Of a DNA stretch of 42,364 bases, positions 1 through 8,800 are shown piece after piece (the first letter of the stretch is position 1; each line of letters begins with the position of its first letter). The notes under the pieces were generated by a model that was given only the letters and a program-made list of their open reading frames with translations, ran no database searches and had not been told where the DNA came from. A program made the position numbers and the translations under genes. The stretch covers positions 1 through 42,364 of the forward strand of contig JBDIBB010000020.1 of NCBI GenBank assembly GCA_039812685.1, written 5' to 3'. The stretch is from JBDIBB01 sp039812685. Lineage in GTDB: Bacteria > Acidobacteriota > Vicinamibacteria > Vicinamibacterales > JAFNAJ01.

Positions 1-794
1 TCGGGTTCGAATCCCGCCACGTAGTCGCCCTTCACGAACTCGTCGCAGGCGTAGACGACCACGGCGAAGGCGGCCGATGGATCGACGGCCACCACCTGGA
101 TGACGCCCGAGGTGTGCTCGCCCAGCAGGGGCACGCCGCGATCGCCGGCGCCCTGCGCCACCCGGAACTGCCGCCGGACCGTGAGGTTCTGACCCACCCG
201 CAGGCCGGCGGCCGTCCCCGCGTCGAGCAGGAACTCGTCACCGTCCACGTAGAGCGACCGCTGCGCGTCGTGGCGGTGTGCGACGATGCGGGCCAGTGGC
301 GCGTGAGGCAGGTCGAGCCGGGCCGGACCGCACACCGAGGCGACGTCGTGCTCGCCGATCGGCAGCGGGTCGGGCGCGCGCGGGCGCTGTGGTGGGGGCG
401 GCGGCTCCAGCGGGGCGAGCCCGTAAACGGTGACCGCCTCCTCGAGGCTGGCGACGGCCAGTCGGCAGTTCACCTGCATGCCCTGGCCTGCGACGATCGC
501 CAGCGATGACGATCCGGACTGGAATCCTTCGAGCTCGAAGCTCACGGTCACCGGGCCGGCCGGCACGCCCTCGATGCGGTAGCGGCCTTCGCCGTCGCTC
601 ACCGCGGTGAGCGGCGCGGCCAGGCCATCGGCCGCGATGGTGACGGTGACGCCCGGCAGCGCGGCCCCCGAGGTGTCGACCACCGAGCCGGAGACGCGGC
701 CGTGGCTCGCGGGGCCTGGTGTGGTGAGGGCGGCGGCCCGGGAGGACACCGCGAGTGTCAGCAGGACGATCAGGCTGGCGGCGCGTGTTCGCAT
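1..794 (-). CDS. Secreted protein with carboxypeptidase-regulatory-like domain (partial, cut by left edge)
   Basis: The minus-strand frame stays open from ATG at 794 to the window edge (264 codons visible). AGGAGAGG lies about 9 bases before the ATG. Residues 1-22 look like a Sec signal peptide (hydrophobic core LIVLLTLAV, then SSRAAA). Residues 33-112 match the carboxypeptidase regulatory-like beta-sandwich: GxVVDxSGAALPGVTVT, then SDGEGRYRIEGVPAG and FELEGF. A proline-rich linker (about 128-145) follows. Residues 180-264 (LDAGTAAGLRVGQ, GVIQVVAVD, CDEFVKGDYV) resemble the small beta domain at the C-terminus of FlgT-like proteins. That last resemblance is from memory and unverified. The protein is probably periplasmic or surface-exposed; function unknown. 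It is downstream of the antiporter on the same strand, but a 207-base gap with a hairpin suggests its own promoter. Confidence 0.8.
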   Translation of the reverse strand, partial: MRTRAASLIVLLTLAVSSRAAALTTPGPASHGRVSGSVVDTSGAALPGVTVTIAADGLAAPLTAVSDGEGRYRIEGVPAGPVTVSFELEGFQSGSSSLAIVAGQGMQVNCRLAVASLEEAVTVYGLAPLEPPPPPQRPRAPDPLPIGEHDVASVCGPARLDLPHAPLARIVAHRHDAQRSLYVDGDEFLLDAGTAAGLRVGQNLTVRRQFRVAQGAGDRGVPLLGEHTSGVIQVVAVDPSAAFAVVVYACDEFVKGDYVAGFEP

Positions 795-1001
795 CGGGCG
801 ATACCTCTCCTGCCGTGCGCCGACACGAGGGCGCGTGCGAGGCCGGTCGCGGCAGGCAGCGATGCCTGTGCCGTTGATCGCGGGCTGCGCGCCCGTGCCT
901 GTCCATGCACGGTCCGGCACGTGCGCGCGCCGCAGAGGCCTGTTACGGAATTCGGCCTGGCGGTGGTCCGGCTTTAGCCGGGCTCGGCCGGGGCTGCGGT
1001 C
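795..1001. other. Intergenic gap with small perfect hairpin
   Basis: This 207-base gap separates two minus-strand genes. It contains an inverted repeat at 968-981, CCGGC-TTTA-GCCGG, 20 bases past the antiporter stop. There is no T-run, so it is at best a weak terminator. It has the look of short interspersed palindromes (REP-like, core GGCTTTAGCC), but no second copy was noticed in this window. The rest should hold the promoter of the secreted protein; no clear -35/-10 pair was recognised. Confidence 0.4.
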
Positions 1002-2447
1002 TCAGGTTCCAATCGCCTCGACCGCGGGCCGATCCCGGTGTGCCGCGAGCACCACCAGCCGATCGCCCGCCTGGATCACCGTGCCGCCCGAGGGCACGAT
1101 CGACAGCCCTTCACGTTCCACCACGACGACGAGCGAGCCGGCAGGCAGCCGCAGGTCCATGAGCCGCCGGCCTGCCGCGGGCGCCCCGGCGGCCACGCGC
1201 ACGTCCACGAGGTCGCGTCCCGAGGTGGCCACCAGGTCGAGCAGGTCGATCTCGCCGCCCGGCAGGCCCGTCGCCAGCCCCAGCCGGCGTGCCACCCACG
1301 CGATCGACGTGCCCTGTACCAGCGCCGACATCAGCACGATGAAGAACACGAGTTCGAAGATCAGCGTGGCGTCCGAGACGTCTGCCACCAGCGGAAAGGT
1401 ACCGAGGATGATGGGCGCGGCGCCGCGCAGCCCGACCCAGGCCACCAGGACCTGTTCGCGCCATGGCGCGCGCGTGGGCAGCAGCGTGAGCACCACGGCC
1501 AGCGGCCGCGCGACGAGCATGAGGAACAGCGCGACGCCCAGGCCCACGCCCGCCACCGCCGGCAGCTTCGACGGGAAGACCTGCAGCCCCAGCGTGAGGA
1601 ACATCAGCACCTGCATCAGCCACGCGACGCCGTCGTGGAAGCGCAGCAGGCTGCCCTTGTGGAGGAACTCACGGCGCCGCATCGAGATGCCGGCCACGTA
1701 GACGGCGAGAAACGGGTTGCCGGCCACGCTCTCGGCCGCCGCGTAGGTCAGCAGCACGAGGCCGATCGTCAGAACCGGGTAGAGCCCGTCGTAGTCGAGC
1801 CAGGCGTGGTTGACCGCCAGGCTCATCAGCACGCCCATGCCGATGCCCACCGCGGCGCCCATTGCCATCTGCCACGGGAACTGCACCAGGAACCACCAGA
1901 GCGTCGCCTGGGGATCGGTGATCCAGGTGATGAGGCTGAGCGTGAGGAACACCGCCATCGGGTCGTTGCTGCCCGACTCGAACTCGAGCAGCGAGCGCAG
2001 GCGCGGCGCGAGGCCGAGGTGGCGCGAGCGCAGCACGCTGAAGACCGCCGCGGCGTCGGTCGACGACACGATGGCGCCCAGCAGCAGGCCCTGGGGGAGC
2101 GGCAGGCCCGCCACCTGCCAGGCGAACACGCCGGTCAGGCTGGCCGTGGCGAGCACGCCCACCGTGGCCAGCGCGGCCCCGCGCACCGCCACGGGCCGCA
2201 CGTCCTCCCATCGCGTGGTGAGGCCGCCGCCGAAGAGGATGAAGGCGAGCGCCACCACGCCCATGCCCTGGGCCACCGTGGGGTTGTCGAAGTGGATGCC
2301 GCCCGGGCCGTCGGAGCCCGCCAGCATCCCGACACCGAGAAACAGCAGCAGCGCCGGCACGCCCAGCCGTGCCGCCTTGCTCGACAGCACGCTGGCGAGC
2401 AGCAGGACGGCGGCGACGAGGACGGCCGGAAGGATCAGCGGGCTCAC
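1002..2447 (-). CDS. nhaP2: K+/H+ antiporter, CPA1/NhaP2 type, with C-terminal RCK-C (TrkA-C) domain
   Basis: This is an inner-membrane cation/proton antiporter, about 481 residues from the chosen GTG. The family signatures are clear: LFLGVGMLAGSDGPGG early, an ILFGGGL helix, and the ion-binding region GAIVSSTDAAAVFSVLR followed by LEFESGSNDPMAVFLT. These match Escherichia coli NhaP2/CvrA closely. About twelve hydrophobic segments are followed by an 85-residue soluble tail (from EIDLLDLV to AGDRLVVLA) typical of the TrkA-C regulatory domain. The frame is open up to a GTG at 2510, but homology begins at the GTG at 2447 and the longer start would overlap the divergent kinase promoter. Likely role: potassium and pH homeostasis. 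The specific ion is inferred from the family. Confidence 0.88.
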   Translation of the reverse strand: MSPLILPAVLVAAVLLLASVLSSKAARLGVPALLLFLGVGMLAGSDGPGGIHFDNPTVAQGMGVVALAFILFGGGLTTRWEDVRPVAVRGAALATVGVLATASLTGVFAWQVAGLPLPQGLLLGAIVSSTDAAAVFSVLRSRHLGLAPRLRSLLEFESGSNDPMAVFLTLSLITWITDPQATLWWFLVQFPWQMAMGAAVGIGMGVLMSLAVNHAWLDYDGLYPVLTIGLVLLTYAAAESVAGNPFLAVYVAGISMRRREFLHKGSLLRFHDGVAWLMQVLMFLTLGLQVFPSKLPAVAGVGLGVALFLMLVARPLAVVLTLLPTRAPWREQVLVAWVGLRGAAPIILGTFPLVADVSDATLIFELVFFIVLMSALVQGTSIAWVARRLGLATGLPGGEIDLLDLVATSGRDLVDVRVAAGAPAAGRRLMDLRLPAGSLVVVVEREGLSIVPSGGTVIQAGDRLVVLAAHRDRPAVEAIGT

Positions 2448-2503
2448 GATGGTCGGGAAACGGAGATGACGGGCCTGACGATTGTCCCCGATCGCGGCCG
2501 CGC

Positions 2504-2532
2504 TTGACACCCCCGTGCCCCGTCGCTACGCT
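2504..2532 (+). promoter_or_regulatory. Predicted sigma-70 promoter of the histidine kinase
   Basis: A perfect -35 TTGACA (2504-2509) is followed after exactly 17 bases by TACGCT (2527-2532), a TAnnnT -10. Transcription would start near 2539, three bases before the ATG at 2542. The mRNA would therefore have almost no leader, and no Shine-Dalgarno is visible. Confidence 0.6.
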
Positions 2533-2541
2533 CCGGACCAC

Positions 2542-4164
2542 ATGGCGGCAAATCCGCTGGCGGCCATCAACTCGGTGGCCCTGGCCGTCGGGCGCTTCGC
2601 CAGCCTCGACGAGATGCTCGACTACGCCCTGCGCAAGGTGCTGGAGGTGGTCGAGACCGAGGCGGGTGGGCTCTACCTGCTCGACGAGTCGAAGGGCGAG
2701 CTCGTCCTCGCGGTCCAGCACGGGCTGTCGGAGATGGCCTGGCGCGACTTCGATCGCCTGCCGCTCGGTGAGGGCCTCTCCGGGCGCGTGGCCGCCAGTG
2801 GCGATCCGATCGTCGTCGAATCGCTCAGGAACGACCCGCGCCTGACGCGCATGGCGGCGCGCCGCGAGGGTTTCAACGGTTTCGCCTCCGTGCCCCTGCG
2901 GTCGAATTTCAAGACGTACGGCACGCTGAACGTCTACACGCACCAGGCTCGCCGGTTCAGTGAGGAAGACGTGCAGTTGCTCACGTCGATGGCCGCGCAG
3001 ATCGGCCTGTCGGTGGCCAACACGCGGCTCTACCTCGACCTGAAGGCTTCCGAACGCCGGTTCCGCGGCCTGGTGGAGAACGCCGAGGACGCCATCTACC
3101 TCACCGACACCGCGGGTGGCCTCGCCTACGTGAACCCGGTGTTCGAGCGCCTGCTCGGCTACGACCGCCACCGGCTGTGCGCGGAGGCCACGCCGCTGCT
3201 CTCGCTCGTGCACGCCGAGGATCGCGAGATGCTCGCGGGGCTGCTGCCGGGCATGCTCGGCGGCACGGTACGCCGTGCCCTGGAGTTCAGGCTGCAGCAC
3301 GCCGACGGCTCGCACGCCATGTGGATCTCGCAGAGCAACGTGCCGCTGCGTGACGAGGCGGGTCGCGTGACCGGCATGCAGTGCATCGCGCAGGACATCA
3401 CCGCGCGGCGCGAGCTGCAGATGCAGATGTCGCGCGCCGAGCGCCTGGCCGACCTCGGCCGCATGGCCGCCACCATTGCGCACGAGGTGCGGAATCCGCT
3501 CGGGGCGATCGTCAACGCCACACGGGTCCTGCGCCGGCAGGCCACGCTGGCCGACACGGCGCTGCTCGACATCGTCAGCGAGGAGGCCGAGCGGTTGGAG
3601 GCCATGGTGCGACACGTGCTGCTGTTTGCGCGTCCCCCCGCGTGCGCGCTCGCAGCCGGCGACGTCGGCGAGCTGCTCGACCATGCCACCAGGCTGTTTC
3701 CCGGGCAGCGGCCGGAGATCGCCATCCGGGTGCGCGTGGCGCCCGACCTGCCCAGCGTGTCGCTGGACCTCAGCCAGATGCGCCAGGTGCTCTGGAACCT
3801 GCTGACCAACGCGGCCGAGGCGATGCGCGACCGTGGCGTGATTGACGTCGAGGCGGGCCTCGCCGCCAGCGGCCGTCACGTCGAGATCACCGTCATCGAC
3901 GATGGGCCGGGGCTGTCGGAGCCTGGCGCCGTGCTCGAGCCGTTCTATACGACCAAGGCGCAGGGCACCGGGCTGGGCCTGGCCATCGTCCACCGGATCG
4001 TGCGCGATCATGGCGGCTACGTGCGCGCCGGCAACGCGCCGGGGCGCGGCGCGCGCCTGGTCGTCGGCCTGCCGCTGGCCGGCGAGCCGCCCGCGCCGCC
4101 GGGCGCCGGCACGGTCGCCGGCATCGGGAGCGTGCGCGTTCCCGGAGCGGTCAGCTCATGGTGA
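2542..4164 (+). CDS. Sensor histidine kinase, GAF-PAS-HisKA-HATPase
   Basis: A 540-residue soluble two-component kinase. The GAF domain spans about residues 15-165 (AGGLYLLDE, GLSGRVAASGDPIVVES, YGTLNVYT). A PAS domain follows at about 168-292 (FRGLVENAEDAIYLTDTAG, ending GMQCIAQDITARRE). The HisKA H-box is IAHEVRNPLGAI, with phospho-acceptor His314. The ATPase domain has the N-box NLLTNAAEAM, G1 DDGPGLS, and LEPFYTTK followed by GTGLGLAI. There are no transmembrane segments, so it senses a cytoplasmic or diffusible signal through GAF or PAS. The upstream ATG at 2482 lies before the promoter, so ATG 2542 is chosen. The stop overlaps the start of the response regulator (ATGGTGA), implying translational coupling and a cognate pair. 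The signal is unknown. Confidence 0.9.
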   Translation: MAANPLAAINSVALAVGRFASLDEMLDYALRKVLEVVETEAGGLYLLDESKGELVLAVQHGLSEMAWRDFDRLPLGEGLSGRVAASGDPIVVESLRNDPRLTRMAARREGFNGFASVPLRSNFKTYGTLNVYTHQARRFSEEDVQLLTSMAAQIGLSVANTRLYLDLKASERRFRGLVENAEDAIYLTDTAGGLAYVNPVFERLLGYDRHRLCAEATPLLSLVHAEDREMLAGLLPGMLGGTVRRALEFRLQHADGSHAMWISQSNVPLRDEAGRVTGMQCIAQDITARRELQMQMSRAERLADLGRMAATIAHEVRNPLGAIVNATRVLRRQATLADTALLDIVSEEAERLEAMVRHVLLFARPPACALAAGDVGELLDHATRLFPGQRPEIAIRVRVAPDLPSVSLDLSQMRQVLWNLLTNAAEAMRDRGVIDVEAGLAASGRHVEITVIDDGPGLSEPGAVLEPFYTTKAQGTGLGLAIVHRIVRDHGGYVRAGNAPGRGARLVVGLPLAGEPPAPPGAGTVAGIGSVRVPGAVSSW

Positions 4165-5483
4165 CCGTGCTGCTGGTGGAGGACCAGCTCAACGTCAGGC
4201 GTTCGCTGGCGGCGCTGCTCGCCCAGGAAGGGCTCGCGGTCCGCGAAGCCGCCAGCGCCGACGAGGCGCTCGCCATCCTGCACGACACGGAGATCGACGT
4301 GGTCGTGAGCGACGTGCGCATGCCGGGCGATTCCGACGGCGCCGGCCTGCTGCGCCGGATCAAGGCCGGGGTCCCCGACGTGGAGGTGATTCTCGCCACC
4401 GCCTTCGGCACCATCGATCAGGCGGTCGACGTCATCAAGAGCGGCGCCTACGACTACCTCACCAAGCCCGTCGATCCCGAGCGGCTCACCATCACCGTGA
4501 AGAGGGCGGCCGAGCGCCGCGCCCTGGCGCGCGAGGTGCGCACGTTGCGCGAGCAGGTGCGTGACGTCGATCAGGTCATCGCGGTGAGCCGGCAGATGCA
4601 GGCGACCGTGCGGCAGGCGGGGCAGCTCGCGCAGTCCGACAGCACCGTGCTGATCACGGGCGAGAGCGGCACGGGCAAGGAGTTGGTCGCGCGCATGCTT
4701 TACCAGCAGGGCCCGCGCCGCGGCGGCAAGTTCGTGCCGGTGAACTGCGGCGCGCTGCCGGAGAGCATCCTCGAGAGCGAGCTGTTCGGTCATCGCAAGG
4801 GCGCCTTCACCGGCGCGCTCGCCGACAAGAAGGGCCTGCTCGAGGAGGCGCACGGCGGGGTGCTGTTCCTCGACGAGATCGGCGAGATGCCCGTGTCGAT
4901 GCAGGTGCGGCTGCTGCGCTTCCTGCAGGGCGGGGAGGTGCGCCGCGTGGGCGATACCGTCACGCGGAAGGTGGACGTGCGGCTGGTCGCCGCCACGCAC
5001 CGCTCGCTCGAGGAAGAAGTCGAGCGCGGCGTCGTCCGCCAGGACTTCTACTACCGCATCAAGGTGATCACGCTGCCGGTGGCGCCGCTGCGCGAACGGC
5101 TGGCCGACGTGCAGCCGCTGGCCGAGTACTTCCTGCGTCGCTTCGCGCTGCGCCTGCGGCGCACCGTCACCGGCTTCACGCCCGGCGCGATGGAGCTGCT
5201 CACGCGCTACAGCTGGCCTGGCAACGTCCGCGAGCTCGAGAACGTCGTCGAGTGCGCCGCCAACCTCGCCTCGGGCGATCGCATCACCGAGGCCGACCTG
5301 CCCGCCACCGTGACGGTCGGATCACCCCCCGAGCGTGCGCTGCCAGCCAGCGCGGACGAGCGCAGGCGTTTGATCGATGCGCTCGATCGGGCACGCTGGA
5401 ACCAGAGCCGTGCCGCCACGCAGCTCGGCATGAGCCGCACCACGCTCTGGCGCAAGATGCGCGAGTTCCAGATCGACACCTAG
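4158..5483 (+). CDS. NtrC-family sigma-54-dependent response regulator
   Basis: A 441-residue response regulator with all three NtrC modules. The receiver has acidic residues E8/D9, phospho-acceptor Asp52 (VVVSDVRMPG) and Lys in LTKPVD. The AAA+ domain has Walker A GESGTGKE (168-175), the sigma-54-contacting loop GAFTGA (215-220), Walker B GGVLFLDEIGEM, and the arginine-finger region. The C-terminal Fis-type helix-turn-helix (about 395-441) contains WNQSRAATQLGMSRTTLWRKM. It would activate sigma-54 promoters when phosphorylated by the overlapping upstream kinase. Its targets are unknown; one weak sigma-54-like site lies before the TonB receptor downstream. Because the GAFTGA loop is intact, it should be a true sigma-54 activator rather than a sigma-70 variant. 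Confidence 0.93.
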   Translation: MVTVLLVEDQLNVRRSLAALLAQEGLAVREAASADEALAILHDTEIDVVVSDVRMPGDSDGAGLLRRIKAGVPDVEVILATAFGTIDQAVDVIKSGAYDYLTKPVDPERLTITVKRAAERRALAREVRTLREQVRDVDQVIAVSRQMQATVRQAGQLAQSDSTVLITGESGTGKELVARMLYQQGPRRGGKFVPVNCGALPESILESELFGHRKGAFTGALADKKGLLEEAHGGVLFLDEIGEMPVSMQVRLLRFLQGGEVRRVGDTVTRKVDVRLVAATHRSLEEEVERGVVRQDFYYRIKVITLPVAPLRERLADVQPLAEYFLRRFALRLRRTVTGFTPGAMELLTRYSWPGNVRELENVVECAANLASGDRITEADLPATVTVGSPPERALPASADERRRLIDALDRARWNQSRAATQLGMSRTTLWRKMREFQIDT

Positions 5484-5554
5484 CAGCCCGTGGCGAAAGT
5501 GGCGCTGCATTCGACGGACGGGGCATCCCGGCTGGCGGCGTTGCTCCTCCTTCA

Positions 5555-5569
5555 AATACTGGCCGTATT
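5555..5569. repeat. 15-bp inverted repeat AATAC-N5-GTATT
   Basis: A perfect 5+5 inverted repeat lies 72 bases past the response regulator stop, in a locally AT-richer patch. It could be an operator for the downstream island or part of an inefficient terminator. There is no T-run. Confidence 0.3.
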
Positions 5570-5664
5570 CTCAGTCGTCGCGCCTGGCCATCCGGTCGCC
5601 GCGCCCGTCTCGGTGCGACGCGGCACTTCCACCACGGACTGCTAGCCTCCGCGCGCCGCCCGAT

Positions 5665-5684
5665 CTGTTGCAACAGAGTGTTGC
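5665..5684 (+). promoter_or_regulatory. Operator-like palindrome shared by peptidase A and the TonB receptor (copy 1)
   Basis: CTGTTGCAACAG is a perfect 12-bp palindrome (5665-5676), followed by a second TGTTGC at 5679, 13 bases after the first. The same layout (CTGTTACAACAC, then CGTTGC 13 bases on) occurs at 10119-10138 before the TonB receptor gene. The conserved core is TGTTRCAACA-N3-YGTTGC. Confidence 0.45.
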
Positions 5685-5809
5685 GCCGTCGCGCGCGACC
5701 GCTCCCCGCGCGCGCCACCTTCTCGGGTCTGCCGCGCCCGCCGCGCAGGCCGCGGCGGGAACGCCCTTTGCTGCGTCGTCACCCGACATCCCATCAGATG
5801 GAGGAGCAG

Positions 5810-8800
5810 GTGCGCCGAAGCATCGCGTGCGCGGTCGGGCTGGCGATGGTGTTGATGGCGGGGCAGCGCGCCCCGCGGGCGGCAGCCGGATCAGGGGCCG
5901 GGCTCGCGTCGCTCTTCGACCTGACGACGGGCGTCGTTCGCGACACCAACGGCGATGGGATCGCCGATCGCGTGGCGGCGCGCGTGATCCTCCCGGCCGC
6001 GCCGACCGACGCCGAGATCGAGGCGGCCACGAACCTCGCGGCCCGGCTCGGCTACGAGACGACCGCCCTCACGCTGCCGCTCGTCCTGACGGAAGGCGAG
6101 GTCACGGCGGGCCGCGACATCGCGCTGCCGATCCTCGTGGGCGCCGGCAACCGGTTCGTGAAGGAACTGGTGGCGCGCGGGGCGCTCGACATCACGGGGC
6201 TGCAGCCGGGCCAGGGGCTGGTCGCCGCGGTCACCGCCCCGCTGGGCGGTCCCGACGGCGTCGCCATCGTCGGCGGAGACGATGAGGGAACGCTGGCGGC
6301 GGCGGTGCAGATGGCGGCCCGGCTGCCGCGGGCGTGGACCATGACCGGCCTGCAGGTGCCGGCCATCGCGGGACACCTGGCGGACCTGCTGCAGGCCCGC
6401 GGCATCACCGCCTCGGCCACCGCCGCCGCGATCGTCGTCGATCGCGACAGGCGGGGCCTTGCGTCGGTGCGGGTGCGCGCCGACGTCGCGCCCGGAGACG
6501 TCGTGCGGGCCGCCGACGTGCTCCAGGAGGTGGACCGCGCGCACGCCCGCGGCGGCGAACCGGCCACGCTCAACTACGCCAACATCGCCGAAACGCAGGT
6601 CGAGCTGATCGCCGGCGGCGCCGCGCCGCGCCGCGTCGCCATCCGCCGGTCGGGGCTGAACCTGCCGACGCTCACCCCGCCGATCGACCCCGACGAGCTG
6701 GCACCGGATTCGCCGGGCGAGCGCGGCCGTCCGGCCGAGGCCGTCGCCAGCAGCGGCAAGACCTTCGACCTCAGGGCGCTCTACACGCTGTCGGGCTGGT
6801 ACGGCGACGCCTACGTCGACCTCATCCCCGATCGCACCGATGCGACGCTGGTGCTTGGCGACGGCCGCGACGTGCTGCCGGCGACGCTCGTCGCCGCGCG
6901 ACTGGGCCTCGAGACGACCGGTATCACCCTGCCCCTCACGCGCCGTGCGGCGAAGGTGAAGGATCCCGCGCGCGAGGCCAACCCGATCCTCGTGGGCCTC
7001 GACAACGTGCTCACGAAGCAGTTGATCAAGATCGGCCGCGTGCCGATGGACGGCCTCGCTGCCGGCGATGGCGTGGTGCAGGTGGTGCCCCGCGCCTTCG
7101 GCGCGCAGACCGCCACGGTGATCGCGGGAGCCGATGCCGCCGGCCTCGAGGCAGCCGCCCGCTACACGGCCGCGAGGTTGCCCTACGTGTGGGAGGCGTC
7201 GCGTGGCGCGTTGCGGGTCGATCACGTCGCCGAGGAGGTGTCGCGCTTCCTGGCCGCCCGCACGGGCGCGGGCCAGGCGAGCCTGGCGCTTGCCGAGATC
7301 GACGCGATGGTCGCCGAACTGAAGGAGAAGGAACTGGAGTCGGTCGACGCCACCGTCTTCCTCGAGGCGCCGGAGCCGGCCTTCGATGCGTTGGTCACGA
7401 AGCGGCTGCAGGCCGCGCTGCCCGGCGTGAAGGTGGCCGCCCGATCGCGTGGCATCACCGACCCGGTGCCCGTGTTCGACGAGACCACGACCGTGCCCTG
7501 GGAAGTGGATGAGGTGCGCGCGAGGATCCGCGACGAGGTGCTGCCGAAGGTCGTCGCGGGCAGGCCGGTGGAGATCGAGGTGCGCGTCAGCGAGTCGCCT
7601 GCCGTGCGCCAGGCGCTGGCCGCCGAGATCCGGGAGCAGCTGATGAAGGCCGGCGCGGCGGCGCCGGCGGTGACCGTGCGATCGGCCTACAAGCAGGGCT
7701 TCTCCTGGCTGACCGAGGACGTGATTCCCGCGCTGAAGGGCAAGCCGGTGACGCGCGTGGCCGTGACGGCCGCGCGGCTGCCCGTCGATCTCACCAAGAA
7801 ATACAAGTTCTACGAGGTGCCCAGCCGCTGGATTCACGAACTCTACCCCGTCGACGAGATCTTCCGCCGCGAACTCGGCCTCGGCGAGGACGCGTTCTCG
7901 CTGGAGCTGGCGGAAGGCACGCCGGCCGACACCTATGTCGTGGAGGCCCGCGACGCCGGTGGACAGGTGGTGCTCCGCGCCGCATTCAGCCCGAAGGTCG
8001 TCGAGCGGGAGTACCTGGACAAGTTCCCCGGCTGGGCCCGCGTGCACGTCACCACCGGGTGGCTCACGGCCAGGGTGGGCGGCGCCACGGTGGTCGATGC
8101 CCGCATCGCGACCGATCCCGAACGGTTCTGGGATCACTACCAGGCCAAGGTGCTGCCGCGCGTCTACGACCACGTGATGAAGGTCACCGACGGCCGGCCG
8201 CTGCCAGACAAGCAGCCGTTCTTCCGTGACTTCGACATCGAGCTGCGGATGAGCGAGCCCGACTTCCGGATCGGCGTGGACGAGGAGCTGGTGTCCTCGC
8301 TGGAGGCGCTGCACGAGGACCTGTACTTCGTGACGCTCGACTTCTTCGACGCGCTGGGCCGCACCACCGTCCGCCGGCGCCTGGCCGCGCCCGGCAAGGT
8401 GTTCCCCATCATCCATCCGGAACGGCCGGGTCAGGCCGGTACCGCGCGCGTGCTGTTTGCCGGCAACGCGGCGACGAAGCCGCGCGTGGAGATCGCCTAC
8501 GAAGAGAAGGGCGCCGGGAAGCCGGCGCGGATGGCCCGTGACGTGACCAGGGCGGATGTCGGCCCGGCCAGCGTCCCGCGCGCGGTGGTGCGCGCCGATC
8601 AGCTGCGCGAGCTCGAGGTGCAGGCCGAGGCGAAGGACGACAGGGAGGCGGGCCGCGCCGTCGACGCGCTGGACGCGCTGGAGGCGCTGCACGCCGCCGG
8701 CGCGTTCCGGCAGTCGCTGTCCTACGCCCGGGTCGCGCGGCTGCTGGTGACCATCACCCTGAAGGACGTGCGCACCGCGCGGGCGATCCCCTTCAGCGGA

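Larger units (their letters stand above)
5484..5809. other. 326-base intergenic region before M14 peptidase A
   Basis: No convincing gene is present here. It holds an inverted repeat AATAC-N5-GTATT (5555-5569), a possible -10 TAGCCT (5643-5648) without a good -35, and the palindromic element at 5665-5684. Near the end, GGAGG (5800-5804) serves as the ribosome binding site of the peptidase. A frame continuous with the peptidase extends back to 5252, but it overlaps the response regulator and encodes arginine-rich sequence, so it is not taken as coding. Confidence 0.6.

Noticed and set aside
1..25. tRNA 3' end: GGGTTCGAATCCC looks like a T-arm
   Set aside because: The following bases do not form an acceptor end with CCA, and the same bases are coding on the minus strand in a frame that is open for 264 codons with a family-like GDYVAGFEP ending.
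607..2507. Plus-strand open frames opposite the antiporter
   Set aside because: The translations are low-complexity and Arg/Gln/His-rich, while the minus strand encodes a recognisable antiporter.
5252..5809. N-terminal extension of peptidase A back to 5252
   Set aside because: It overlaps the response regulator in another frame, is arginine-rich, and precedes a good ribosome site and signal peptide at 5810.
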